From NCBI GenBank assembly GCA_963995525.1, contig OZ023206.1:71187295-71251294 (forward strand): a DNA stretch of 64,000 nucleotides, written 5' to 3'. Both the position numbers and the translations under genes were made by a program. Under the pieces are notes generated by a model. It saw only the letters and a program-made list of their open reading frames with translations, did not search any database and was not told the origin of the DNA. Position 1 is the first letter of the stretch. The number at the start of each line of letters is the position of its first letter. Source of the stretch: Escarpia spicata. Lineage: Eukaryota > Annelida > Polychaeta > Sabellida > Siboglinidae. Positions 1-14,327 of the stretch are shown in pieces.

Positions 1-479
1 AAATAGTTATATCGTTAAAATGTGTGAGTGTTCAGTTTTGACTCAGTTTTGTGGTAATTTCACAAACACATGAAGATGACGTTCCTTTTTTGCCATTCAG
101 GTTTCATCCAGTCTCGTTATAAGTTGATATGTATGGTTCTTTAACAGCAGTATTAAATAAATATATTGTTTATGTATTTGTAACATAATAAATGTGAAAA
201 TTATCTGTTAATTAATCCTCGGTTTACAACATCGGAACAGAGTAAACCATTTAATGATTTTAATAATTATGGAATAATTTGAGCAAATACTTCATTGACA
301 AGTTTTTCAAGACTCATGCCATCAGTTACCTCACACAGTATATGATGACAATTAGTCGACTCATCTTCCAGAAACAAGTAGATTTTATCGCTATCCTAGA
401 GACAGTGACAACCTGAGTAAATAGATGATATTTACTATGAAGAATCTGTCTCTATATATGGTTGACATTTCTGTTGTAG

Positions 480-3429
<2,950 letters not shown>

Positions 3430-6400
3430 CGCGTGTACCCACAATGCATCTGCAGACACGTAGTGTTACGGTGTCCTGGTGGCAGCACCGTGCTTCAACT
3501 TGTCGGATGTATAACATGACAGGATACACAAAATGCATTTAGACTCTGCACGTGACGCTTCCAGCCGAGTGGTAGATAGCGCCAGTGTTCACCTCATCCA
3601 AACATTGTCGTCTGCGCTCTCAGAAAGTTTCAGTTGAGGATAAAAATGGATGATGTGAAGCATACGACTTGTGAATAGAGAAGACTTAAGTATATTATAC
3701 AGAGTTTCCATATGTACGTGCTTGTGTCGTTGCAATATGCATCTTGTGTGTGTATCATTTTCTTCTGTCAGGCTTTGAAGCACGGTCCATTTCCTTATGT
3801 CCACACATCGCAGCAGCACTGGGTTGGGTAGTGCATTCTGTTTGTTTCCAAGAGACCAACATCCACTTGTAGAAACTGATTCGGTGATTTGTTGTGTGTA
3901 ATCGAAACAACTGTTTTGTCTGGAAGTAGTCACCAGGCTTGGGGCCAGTTACAGTTACTAATTGGAGTTGAAACACCAATTCCGATTTACGTAGCAGTTT
4001 TTTAATAACTATTGTTTCTTGAAAATGTTCTTGAATTTTGAATGTAAGGTTATGTTTGAAATTTCTTCTGTTAATTAATGCTACTCAAAAAATGTATTTT
4101 GTTGGCTGGCACTGAGTACATTATCAATCCATTCAAATTATTTCAACGTGGTATTTATAATTGGAATAATTTCTATTTTGGAATTGGTGTTTTTGAGGTG
4201 GAATTGAGATGTAATGTAATTGACCCCCCAGAGTCTGCCAGTCGCACGTCACTGTCTTGTCCATATATTAACACATTTCAACTTGCCATTATACTGTTGT
4301 CATAGCTACCGTTGTTTATCTGTGTCACCACACCGTTGTCATGGCAACTATCATTTATCTAGGTCACCACGCCGTTATCAGCCATCCTTTTCTACATCAC
4401 CACGCAGTCATCATAACAGCCATCATTTACATCATCGTTACGACAACCATAATTTATCATTGTTATGGCAGCCACCGCTTATCCCTGTCATTTCCTGGAA
4501 TTTGGTTGGTCCTCATTTGTGTTTTTGTTGTATTGACGTCTGTTGACTTTGTCTGTGTGCGGTGTCCTGCCCGCTGGCTGGCCATGCTCTCATTTGCTTC
4601 TCCTTTGTTTTGTTGCTACCGGCAGCGAGCAGGTTTCACCTTAGGAAGTTTTGTTCTTGTTTCTGTTGCCATCATAAATGTTCTTGTGTCGTTGTTATTG
4701 CTACCTCAGCGTGGAGAGAGCTAGACATTTCCAAATTGCAACACAAATTATTCCAACGGGGCTAAATTCCTTTCGCACAGACATTGTTAGTTTGTGCCAC
4801 TACTTCTTGGCCAGACGCATGTTTACTGTTGACACCGTGAATTATAGAGTGAACTGGTTTCTGGCCGCAGTTGTAACATTGTGTTGGTTACTGTGCATAT
4901 TGACATCAGAACTGCATTAGTTCGTTTAGTCTACTTGTCCAATCACCTGTCTGCCTCTCTCCATTTGCATTCGTCTGCTGCTATATTTGAATCTCCTATG
5001 CTGAAGAGGTCTGCCTTTTCGGGTGGTGGATTGTTTGATTGAATGTTACTGATTGTATCATTTGCTGTATCTTGATTCGTAGTTTACTCGTAAATATTGT
5101 GCTGTACATAAGAGTTAGTGGACACCACTAATACGATCAGTGTCGGCCAGATATTGTTAAAGACGTTGTTTTATTTAACTTGTGATTGTTTCATTACAAA
5201 GTCTGACCTATTTTCACTGAACTGAGCCAGTTGCTTCTTTGTAATCTATGAAATGAGGCACATGTTTACTATGTCAGTGCGATGCCATTACACTTGCAAT
5301 GACGCATAAACAGGCGGGCAGAACAAAAATGAAATTGTGAATATTGAAACTGACGTGGTATAGATGCAATATTTATTCTGCTTTTCTTGCATTTACTGTT
5401 CTGGGATCACCGACGGCGACATAGTTGGGGCTTAGGGGTTATAATCGACTTCAGGTCACGTTTAAAGAGCCATACATAAGCAAGAACTTCCAAATTAAAA
5501 ACTGGCCATCTTGTAATACAGTATCCTACTGCAGTCACTTGGGGAAAGTATGGTCATAAATTTAACAGGTGCAGTGGAACTTTGTTGCATCAAAATCAGA
5601 TGATAAATGTTTGTAGTGAAGGCTCTAGATGCAAGTTGATTATGAAATCCGGGGCCTGCATTTCAAAAATTTCTTAGAAGTTCTGTCATGAATCGCGATT
5701 TGTTCTTTAGACCTCGGCCGTTTTTTTTTAAGTCGTTTCCCCAGTTACTTGAACCGTAATATGAAAATATGATATCCGTACATTCAAAACGTTTCTAGTG
5801 TGTTTTCAAAACTATCCACTAGATGGGCCACCACATAATGCAGTTTTTTGTGGTTATTTGGAGCTGGGTTTAGCTGAATTGTGAAGTGCCAGTTTTCGGG
5901 CTGGTTTGGCCGACTTGAGGTCTTAATGGGAGTGAAGACGCCATTTAGTTTAACACTGCCCTCTGCTACATACTAGTGATGGTCTCGAGAAAATGCAATA
6001 CTAAATGTACATAAACTTCATGGAGGGAAAGGTGAAACAGGCACATTCATCACTTCTTGTTTCCGCATAACCTTATTTTATAGAAGGGTTTAAATAATGC
6101 ACATTAAATGTAAGACGATCCTATTATGCATCATTCCTGTTAGCCTCCTGGGGTAGGTGCGTATAGTCATGCAAAGCCGCTCGGTGTGATTTTGTCATCG
6201 GTGAATCGCTGTATGTTGGTTACTGTTGAAGTTGTACAGTACTCTATCAAAGTGAAACAGTTGTACAGAGCGGAGTTACTGTATTTTAGTTGTGAAGAAC
6301 TTGGAAATTACACTTGTAATGCCTCAGAATTGTCGCTGTTTTACTGTTGCCATCAGCAGAAATTTCACTTTGAATCCTTCAAGTGTTGTCCTTTAAAACA

Positions 6401-6640
6401 TTGAATGAAGGCAGCCGGGGTCCATATTTTTAGAAGTTTGTAAGTCAAATTTTTTGTTCATAATCTATATGTAGGAATTATTAGAAAAAATTGGACTTAA
6501 AATTTGAATGTGGGCCCTGGTGAGGGTTGATGAAATGACAGGTTCAATGCAGTCCAGATATAAATACAGAGGAATTTTTTGTAATAATAAAATTATTGTC
6601 GATATTGTATTGTTCTGCAAATAAATTTGATGTTTGTAGT
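3430..6640 (+). other. presumed 3' UTR and downstream flank of the RNF38/44-like gene
   Basis: No coding sequence is seen after the stop. The best candidate cleavage signal is AATAAA at 6620-6625 (another at 6586-6591), followed by GT-rich sequence. That would give a 3.2 kb 3' UTR if transcription runs so far. Earlier signals were not convincing. A lone pogo-like end (gtGCAGTGGAAC) sits near 5572-5583. Confidence 0.35.
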
Positions 6641-6814
6641 AAAGCATTGGTTGTTCTCTCTCGTACGTGTGTCTGCTGCGTCAGTGTGCGGTTACTGGAT
6701 GAAAGGGCAGGTGAGAATTGAAAGGGAAATAATATCGTATGAATGCACACGCAATACACATACAATAATAATTGGCATTATTGGAATGAAGTGCGAGTCA
6801 GTTCTGAATACCGT

Positions 6815-6975
6815 GAAACCTCACTATTAAGGTCACTGGGGCTGGACGAAAGTGACCTGAATAGCGAGGTGATCATAATAGCGGGACTAATTTCCTATAC
6901 CTTAACTGTTACGGAATTACTTTGGGACTGTCCTAGAAACCTTAACTGCGAGGTAGCTGCATTACCCAGGTGCAT
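6815..6975. repeat. dispersed repeat, DNA-transposon-end-like (copy 1)
   Basis: About 160 bp resembling 51883-52035, sharing blocks such as AAAGTGACCT, GCGAGGTGA/TCGAGGTGA and AATTTCCTA in the same order. The opening 'cgtgaaacctcactattaaggtcact' style resembles pogo-like transposon ends. Confidence 0.45.
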
Positions 6976-7023
6976 GTAAAGCAAGGTTTGATTGCAGTGT
7001 TCCTCTGGTAATCTGCTAATAAG

Positions 7024-7075
7024 CTAACTTTGGATCATTGTAAGTGCATCTCCACCAAGGACTCGCCTCCGAGGC
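7024..7075 (+). repeat. dispersed short motif, copy 1 of 5
   Basis: GCTAACTTTGGATCATTG followed by TAAGTGCATCTCC. Related copies lie at 40558, 44579, 56701 and 59572. This copy runs directly into the 25 bp array that starts at 7061. Confidence 0.6.
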
Positions 7076-7210
7076 CTCGATGTTCATTTACCTTCGATGC
7101 CTGAGTGTTCACTCTCCTCTGAGGCCTCGATGTTCACTCTCCTCTAAGATCTCGATGTTCACTCTCCTCCGAGGCCTCGATGTTCACTTGCTTTCGAGGC
7201 CTCGATGTTC
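7061..7210 (+). repeat. 25 bp tandem repeat, 6 copies
   Basis: Six units of 25 bp. The core GAGGCCTCGATGTTCACT is preceded by a CT-rich segment. The first unit overlaps the dispersed motif at 7024, so the array probably grew out of that sequence. Confidence 0.85.
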
Positions 7211-8139
7211 ACTCCATCATTGGCCTTTGATTTTCCAAATGGATACATATATATCAGAAAATATAACAATAGTTATATTTAGAGTTATTCACTTTGAAAA
7301 TGTTGTCGATATGCAATCGTTGTCTAGGGGGTCTTTCTCATAGCTGAGAGAAATTAATGGTGGACCACTCGTCTCTAGGGGATGCTGGGGGAATGAGTTT
7401 TGAAGTTCACTATATGGTAACAATTGATGCCCTTAGCTTGTCGCTCCATGTGTGGTTGGAAGCTAACTGCTTGTGAGGCCAACAAGGTTAAATAACCTGC
7501 ATGACGTATGCCAATGGTGTTTATAAATGTATAATAAACATTATTCAGGACCTTCAATGTCGTGTAGCTGTTGGTCGCTAGGTGGCAGAACTGTTGCGAG
7601 TACCGTTCTCTATCACCGCGGGGAATGCCGCGAGGTGGCGGCCTGCTGCATTAGTTCCCCGAAAGAGGACATTTGTAACACACAGTAGTAGGTTCGTCCG
7701 CCATTACCGAAAGAGTGCTCTTGAAAATACCGTTTTGGTGTGATGTATGAATTTTTTCGGGTACTTTGACATGACACATGTTAGTCTAGTGAATACTGAA
7801 TGTATTACTACATTAGATCTTTCACGAGATAGCAATAAATATACGCTAGTCGCTCGCGCATTCGCACAGTGGCTATTTTGCAGCACGCACAAATATTTCA
7901 AAATCCGATAGGGGCGAAATTGAGGGTTGTCAGGTTTGGGTGGATTTTTTTAAGAAAAATTAGATATGAGAATTTCACGAGTTTTCTACAGCACTTGTAT
8001 CAATGGAGGTTAAATATGCTGTGAAATTTTCAAGAAAATTGTAAGATAAATTTTGCAGGAAATGAAGGAAACGTTATAATGGCCGCCTATGTAAAATTTA
8101 AATATGGTCTTACCCCTAGCGATCATGCCCCAGTTAGGC
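7211..8139. other. non-coding stretch, no feature recognised
   Basis: No ORF looks protein-like. The block around 7275 (TATTTAGAGTTATTCA) recurs at 59664, downstream of another copy of the dispersed motif. Otherwise nothing is seen. Confidence 0.4.
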
Positions 8140-8450
8140 TTACTGTTTCGTTCCCAAAAAAGGGCAGTCTTTTTGAAAAATAATTTTTTGACAAAATTCA
8201 CTTGCTCTGACATAAGTGTATTTGAGTAGTCAAGTCTCCAGGTGTGTGTAGAAGTTGTTGACAGTAAAATTGTGTATTTTTAGCTGATTTTACTAAGCGG
8301 AAGGATATTTTGCAGCAATTGGGCTATTTATAATTGACCCTTTAGCCGGAGTGCTGCCTGCATCCATTCGTAAATATTGACGGGTGTCATACATACAGGC
8401 ATTTTACGAGAGCTAGAAATATAACATTTTGACTAAACTCTACCAGCAGG
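8140..8450 (+). repeat. dispersed repeat shared with 45224-45510 (copy 1)
   Basis: The two copies share AAATAATTTT, ACAAAATTCAC, AAGGATATTT then GCAGCAATT, and TTGACGGGTGTCA followed by CATACAGGCATTTTAC and AGAGCTAGAA. Order, spacing and orientation are the same. It encodes nothing recognisable. Confidence 0.7.
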
Positions 8451-10271
8451 TCAATGAGATGATGATAACAGCAGGTGAGAAGTTTAATACTTTTTGTAGG
8501 TAACGTTTTCTTATAATCAGACAAAACGCTAACCTGGCAACCGATGGGAAAACTAACTGCATACTGATCCCGTTAGAGGTATTGCCACAAACATTGCCTT
8601 CCCCAGTCCATCGTTCTGATAACTCCCTTCCTTATCTTATCCTCCTAGCTGTGCTTTCGCCTCTGAATGGGGCACCCTTCTTATAAAAAACATTTAACTT
8701 TTGGCGAAGACCTCATAAGAAGGGAGCTACATGTGTGCCTGCATACGTGCGTGAGCGCGGGTGTGCGTGCGTGATTACATTCTGTCACCTTGTATCTTTT
8801 GGAGGGATCTGGGTACTCCGTTGTTGGGTCTGGATCCACCCACGAGTTGACCCACACGACAGACGGGAGACGGGATTAGATGGATAACCCTTCATAAAAA
8901 GCAACTAACTGTAAGAAAATCGTGGTAAAAAAGTAAATTATTACAAAAAGGGCAAACAAGACCTACTGAGGGCACAGTCCAAAAATTAACAAAACCTTTT
9001 TGTGTTCGTTGCATTTTCCTGACCTGAGATACGTCTCACCAGTGTACGAAATGAACGAAACGTCTATTAAATTGCTAATATACCTCTGTGTACTTCTCTA
9101 AGCTATTTCTCTGGTCAGTCTTGTCCATTGGTCGTGTCTGATAAAAGATAAAAACGAAGCTATAACCAAAGCGAGGCTCCATCTCGGCGCTACTAAGAGA
9201 CGAGACGACAAAAATGTGATAAATATTAATGAGCTGAAAGTAGCCTCGAGATTATGAGAACAGCTTTTTTAAATTGTGTGCTTAATTGTTCGATTAACCT
9301 TTCTGATGTCTGGTTATTATACTCGCACCGTTATGTTACACTTGACTTTAATAACGTTAATAACATTCACGATGAACGTGAAGTACTAAAGAAAGAACGA
9401 CGGCGCATAAACGTCACGTGTTAGATCGCACCACACTTTAGGTTGGTAACCGTTAACACGCTATTAAATTCCAGTGTAATTAAAATTTATCCACATTCCA
9501 GAATCGTGCGGCGATTTTCCATAAAGCTGCCTGCAAGCCGCAATTTATGTTCTGAGCGTTGAAGTAGTTTTATATTTATTCGCTGCTAACGCTACAGCAC
9601 GTCAATCACTACACAGGCTGTCAGCGCATCGATCCGCCAGTAGCAGAAAATAGACATTTGTTTCCAAAAATACATCAGATCTACCAGAACAAGTCACGAC
9701 CCCTTGCTAGCAAAACTAGTTGGCCTAATGAGGTACACTGTACAAGGTACCTTCTTAATTGACACAATAAAATCTTGCTAGCTGTGCGGCCAAGGCACTT
9801 TTATTAGAGCAATCTACCCAGTCACCAAATAGAGTCTGGAGGTCTATTTAGGCGTGACTAGGCTCAATGTTCCAATACATAAATTGTATTAATGATATAG
9901 ATAAATGTGGATACAGTTATATTATAATACTAATAATAATCACATGTCATACACATTGCACAGTTACTTGCTTACTTACTGACTTACTGACTTACTTACG
10001 TCGCCTCACTGGAAACAATTTACAGACGAAATTGTCAATCAAAATGGATCACAAGACTTAAAATTACGCAGCCAGGGGGACTGAATGTTAGAGAGGACTC
10101 TTTTGATATTATACCTTTTGTGATTCGCTTCTCCCACCAGGGACGAACAATTGCTAAACTAGCTAAAGCCACCTATAAACTGCTACAAACCGCGTATCCA
10201 GAAATATATACGCCGAGGTTTACAAAGGCATTGTCAAAGAACAAGAATCTGAAAGATTTGCTGGTGGCCAC
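8451..10271. other. non-coding stretch with minor repeats
   Basis: No gene is seen. Near 9964-10000 there is a degenerate CTTA/CTGA tract ('cttgcttacttactgactta') that could be the tail of a minus-strand LINE, but no coding remnant is visible beside it. Confidence 0.4.
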
Positions 10272-10712
10272 CATCCTCGCGCGCCAGGGGTCGCTGCTGC
10301 TGATTACGTCAGGCTGATCGCTTTGCGAAACTCTGAATTTAAGCTCAGCCTATGAAATCGCTCACTATATCAATGGTTGGCGGCAATTCAGGTGGTCATA
10401 ATAAAACTAATTTCAACCAACCGTGGCTCGTGTTACATGCAATGTTTAGGAAGTAGAAGCAATAATTATTCGAATACACAATACCGCTCAGCTGCTCGTG
10501 CTAATGGGCGAACGGGTCATTATATATATTGTGATTCCCAGAAGTCGTTTATCCGTCTTAAAATTGGGGCGGGTATTTGCGCTGTTCTCACTGCTGACGC
10601 AGTCGCAATTGGCGAAGTCAATTACTAGTTTGACTCAGATAACTTCCGCACTTCGCGTGGGAGATCTGCCAGGGCTAGTTTTGCATGGCAAACAGCCCTG
10701 GCTTACGAGGAT
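10272..10712 (+). mobile_element. MITE copy A (8 bp target duplication, hAT/P-like)
   Basis: A 441 bp element with terminal inverted repeats (left CATCCTCGCGCGCCAGGG; right end reads back as TATCCTCGTAAGCCAGGG). Flanks give an imperfect 8 bp target duplication: GTGGCCAC on the left, GTGGTCAC on the right. Copies B (52702-53161) and C (48873-48995, cut by the gap) have the same body. An 8 bp duplication points to the hAT or P superfamily. It has no transposase, so it is non-autonomous. Confidence 0.8.
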
Positions 10713-11837
10713 AGTGGTCACTAAATTACAATGAACGATGACCCTAGCGTGAAACGTCGTTGTGTTAGTGCAATTGTGTAGTTGTTAGGGGGATTAGGCT
10801 GCATGTGGGGTTGTCAGGTTGCAGCAGCAGTGCTGGCTCGTACGGCTTCACATGTTTCCATCTCCTGTACAACTATGAAAGGGTAAATATATATATATAT
10901 CATGCACAATTTAATAGCTTATTTTGTTTTACAGGTCTATCATCCGAAATAATTACTGAATGTCCATGTTTTAATTATTAATAACAACGACACGTGTTTG
11001 TGGAGGTGTGGGGTGTTCAGTAGTAGCGGCTCTGTGGACAGCACCACAACTTCGCAATCCCGTGTTTTCTTTTATTTCAGCGCATACGTACGGCACACCG
11101 TTTTTTTCAAATACAGCATCGCCCCCCTCTGATTCAGATGAACTCCATCAATATATATTATGAACACCATTCACCACGTATCTAGTTCATTGAACAACCC
11201 ACATCTCGTTAAAAATATGTATTCATCTATGTTATTTAACAGGACAGAGGAGGGTAACCCCCGGTCACTATCTTCAGCATTGTCATTGTTTAATGTCTGT
11301 TGACATGGGAACGTAATGCATCCCTGTGCCGGGACTGGATAATCACGCATTCTCGTCTCCGTTGTACAGGCCTCTGTAGATCGATAGTCGTTATTTTGGC
11401 GTATCATTAATCATACATGTTTTTCTTTTTTAGGTTTAATTTACATTTTTTGCAGAAAAGACCATCTACCCGAAAGGACTAAATTGATTTTAGCATATGT
11501 CTAGGTTTAGGATTCACATTCGCCACCTATACTCCGTTGCCAACACATTAAGGTCTCCGTTCATGTTCCAAATCCTTAACAGAGGATACTCGAACCCAGT
11601 ACAACCATTTTCATAAAATATTTACTTACTGTGCGATTTGTCCCACGTGACAAATTGCATAGGATTGCCACTGAATTAATTGTGTTTGTTTTTATTACTT
11701 GCGGCCCTACAGTCTTATTATGATTATTATTTAGATAAGGATAATGTATGATTTGTATTTGTGTGGCACAAGCGTGATTGCATCAGATGGGTGCGCCGAG
11801 TCCCACACGACTTTACATACGCACTTCTCACGCACGA
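10713..11837. other. non-coding stretch before the 48 bp satellite
   Basis: No gene is recognised. A short TA run lies at about 10886-10900. The ORF that enters the satellite at 11744 has no protein-like leader. Confidence 0.4.
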
Positions 11838-14327
11838 ATATGACGACTTCGGTAGTAGGCCATAACCTAGTACACAGTAGAAGTTATATGACGGTTTCAG
11901 TAGTAGGCCATAACCTAGTACATAGTAGAAGTGATATGACGGTTTCGGTAGTAGGCCATAACCTAGTACATAGTAGAAGTTATATGACGGTTTCGGTAGT
12001 AGGCCATAACCTAGTACATAGTAGAAGTTATATGACGGCTTCGGTAGTAGTCCATGACCTAGTACATAGTAGAAGTTATATGACGGCTTCGGTAGTAGTC
12101 CATAACCTAGTACATAGTAGAAGTTATATGACGGTTTCGGTAGTAGGCCATAACCTAGTGCATAGTAGAAGTTATATGACGGTTTCGGTAGTAGGCCATA
12201 ACCTAGTGCATAGTAGAAGTTATATGACGGTTTCGGTAGTAGGCCATAACCTAGTACATAGTAGAAGTTATATGACGGTTTCGGTAGTAGGCCATAACCT
12301 AGTGCATAGTAGAAGTTATATGACGGTTTTTCGGTAGTAGGCCATAACCTAGTACATAGTAGAAGTTATATGACGGTTTCGGTAGTAGGCCATAACCTAG
12401 TACATAGTAGAAGTTATATGACGGTTTCGGTAGTAGGCCATAACCTAGTGCATAGTAGAAGTTATATGACGGTTTCGGTACTAGGCCATAACCTAGTACA
12501 TAGTAGAAGTTATATGACGGTTTCGGTAGTAGGCCATAACCTAGTGCATAGTAGAAGTTATATGACAGTTTTTCAGTAGTAGGCCATAACCTAGTACATA
12601 GTAGAAGTTATATGACGGTTTCGGTAGTAGGCCATAACCTAGTACATAGTAGAAGTTATATGACGGTTTCGGTAGTAGGCCATAACCTAGTACATAGTAG
12701 AAGTTATATGACGGTTTCGGTAGTAGGCCATAACCTAGTACATAGTAGAAGTTATATGACGGTTTCGGTAGTAGGCCATAAACTAGTACAAAGTAGAAGT
12801 TATATGACGGTTTCGGTAGTAGTCCATAACCTAGTACATAGTAGAAGTTATATGACGGTTTCGGTAGTAGGCCATAACCTAGTACATAGTAGAAGTTATA
12901 TGACGGCTTCGGTAGTAGTCCATAACCTAGTGCATAGTAGAAGTTATATGACAGTTTCGGTAGTAGGCCATAACCTAGTACACAGTAGAAGTTATATGAC
13001 GGTTTCGGTAGTAGGCCATAAACTAGTACAAAGTAGAAGTTATATGACGGTTTCGGTAGTAGGCCACAACCTAGTACATAGTAGACGTTATATGACGGTT
13101 TCGGTAGTAGGCCACAACCTAGTACATAGTAGACGTTATATGACGGTTTCGGTAGTAGGCCACAACCTAGTACATAGTAGACGTAATATGACGGTTTCGG
13201 TAGTAGGTCATTACCTAGTACATAGTAGAAGTTATATGACGGTTTCGGTAGTAGGCCATAACCTAGTACATAGTAGAAGTTATATGACGGTTTCGGTAGT
13301 AGGCCATTACCTTGTACACAGTAGAAGGTATATGACGATTTCGGTAGAAGGTCATTACCTAGTACATAGTAGAAGTTATATGACGGTTTCGGTAGTAGCC
13401 CATTACCTTGTACACAGTAGAAGTTATATGATGATTTCGGTAGTAGGCCATTACCTTGTACACAGTAGAAGTTATATAACGGTTTTGGTAGTAGGCCATA
13501 ACCCAGTACACAGTAGAAGTTATATGACGGTTTCGGTACTAGGCCATAACCTAGTACATAGTAGAAGTTATATGACGGTTTCGGTAGTAGGCCATAACCT
13601 AGTACATAGTAGAAGTTATATGACGGTTTCGGTAGTAGGCCATAACCTAGTGCATAGTAGAAGTTATATGACGGTTTCGGTAGTAGGCCATAACCTAGTG
13701 CATAGTAGAAGTTATATGACGGTTTCGGTAGTAGGCCATAACCTAGTACATAGTAGAAGTTATATGACGGTTTCGGTAGTAGGCCATAACCTAGTACATA
13801 GTAGAAGTTATATGACGGTTTCGGTAGTAGGCCATAACCTAGTACATAGTAGAAGTTATATGACGGTTTCGGTAGTAGGCCATAACCTAGTACATAGTAG
13901 AAGTTATATGACGGTTTCGGTAGTAGGCCATAACCTAGTACATAGTAGAAGTTATATGACGGCTTCGGTAGTAGGCCATAACCTAGTACATAGTAGAAGT
14001 TATATGACGGCTTCGGTAGTAGGCCATAACCTAGTACATAGTAGAAGTTATATGACGGTTTCGGTAGTAGGCCATAACCTAGTGCATAGTAGAAGTTATA
14101 TGACGGTTTCGGTAGTAGGCCATAACCTAGTGCATAGTAGAAGTTATATGACGGTTTCGGTAGTAGGCCATAACCTAGTACATAGTAGAAGTTATATGAC
14201 AGTTTCGGTAGTAGGCCATAACCTAGTACATAGTAGAAGTTATATGACGGTTTCGGTAGTAGGCCATAACCTAGTACATAGTAGAAGTTATATGACGGTT
14301 TCGGTAGTAGGCCATAACCTAGTATAA

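Noticed and set aside
4078..4920. Overlapping ORFs of 67-127 codons after the RING gene
   Set aside because: Pyrimidine- and CATCA-rich 3' UTR sequence, with no motifs and overlapping in several frames.
5572..5640. Second pogo-like MITE
   Set aside because: Only one end (GCAGTGGAAC) is visible and no mirrored partner was found.
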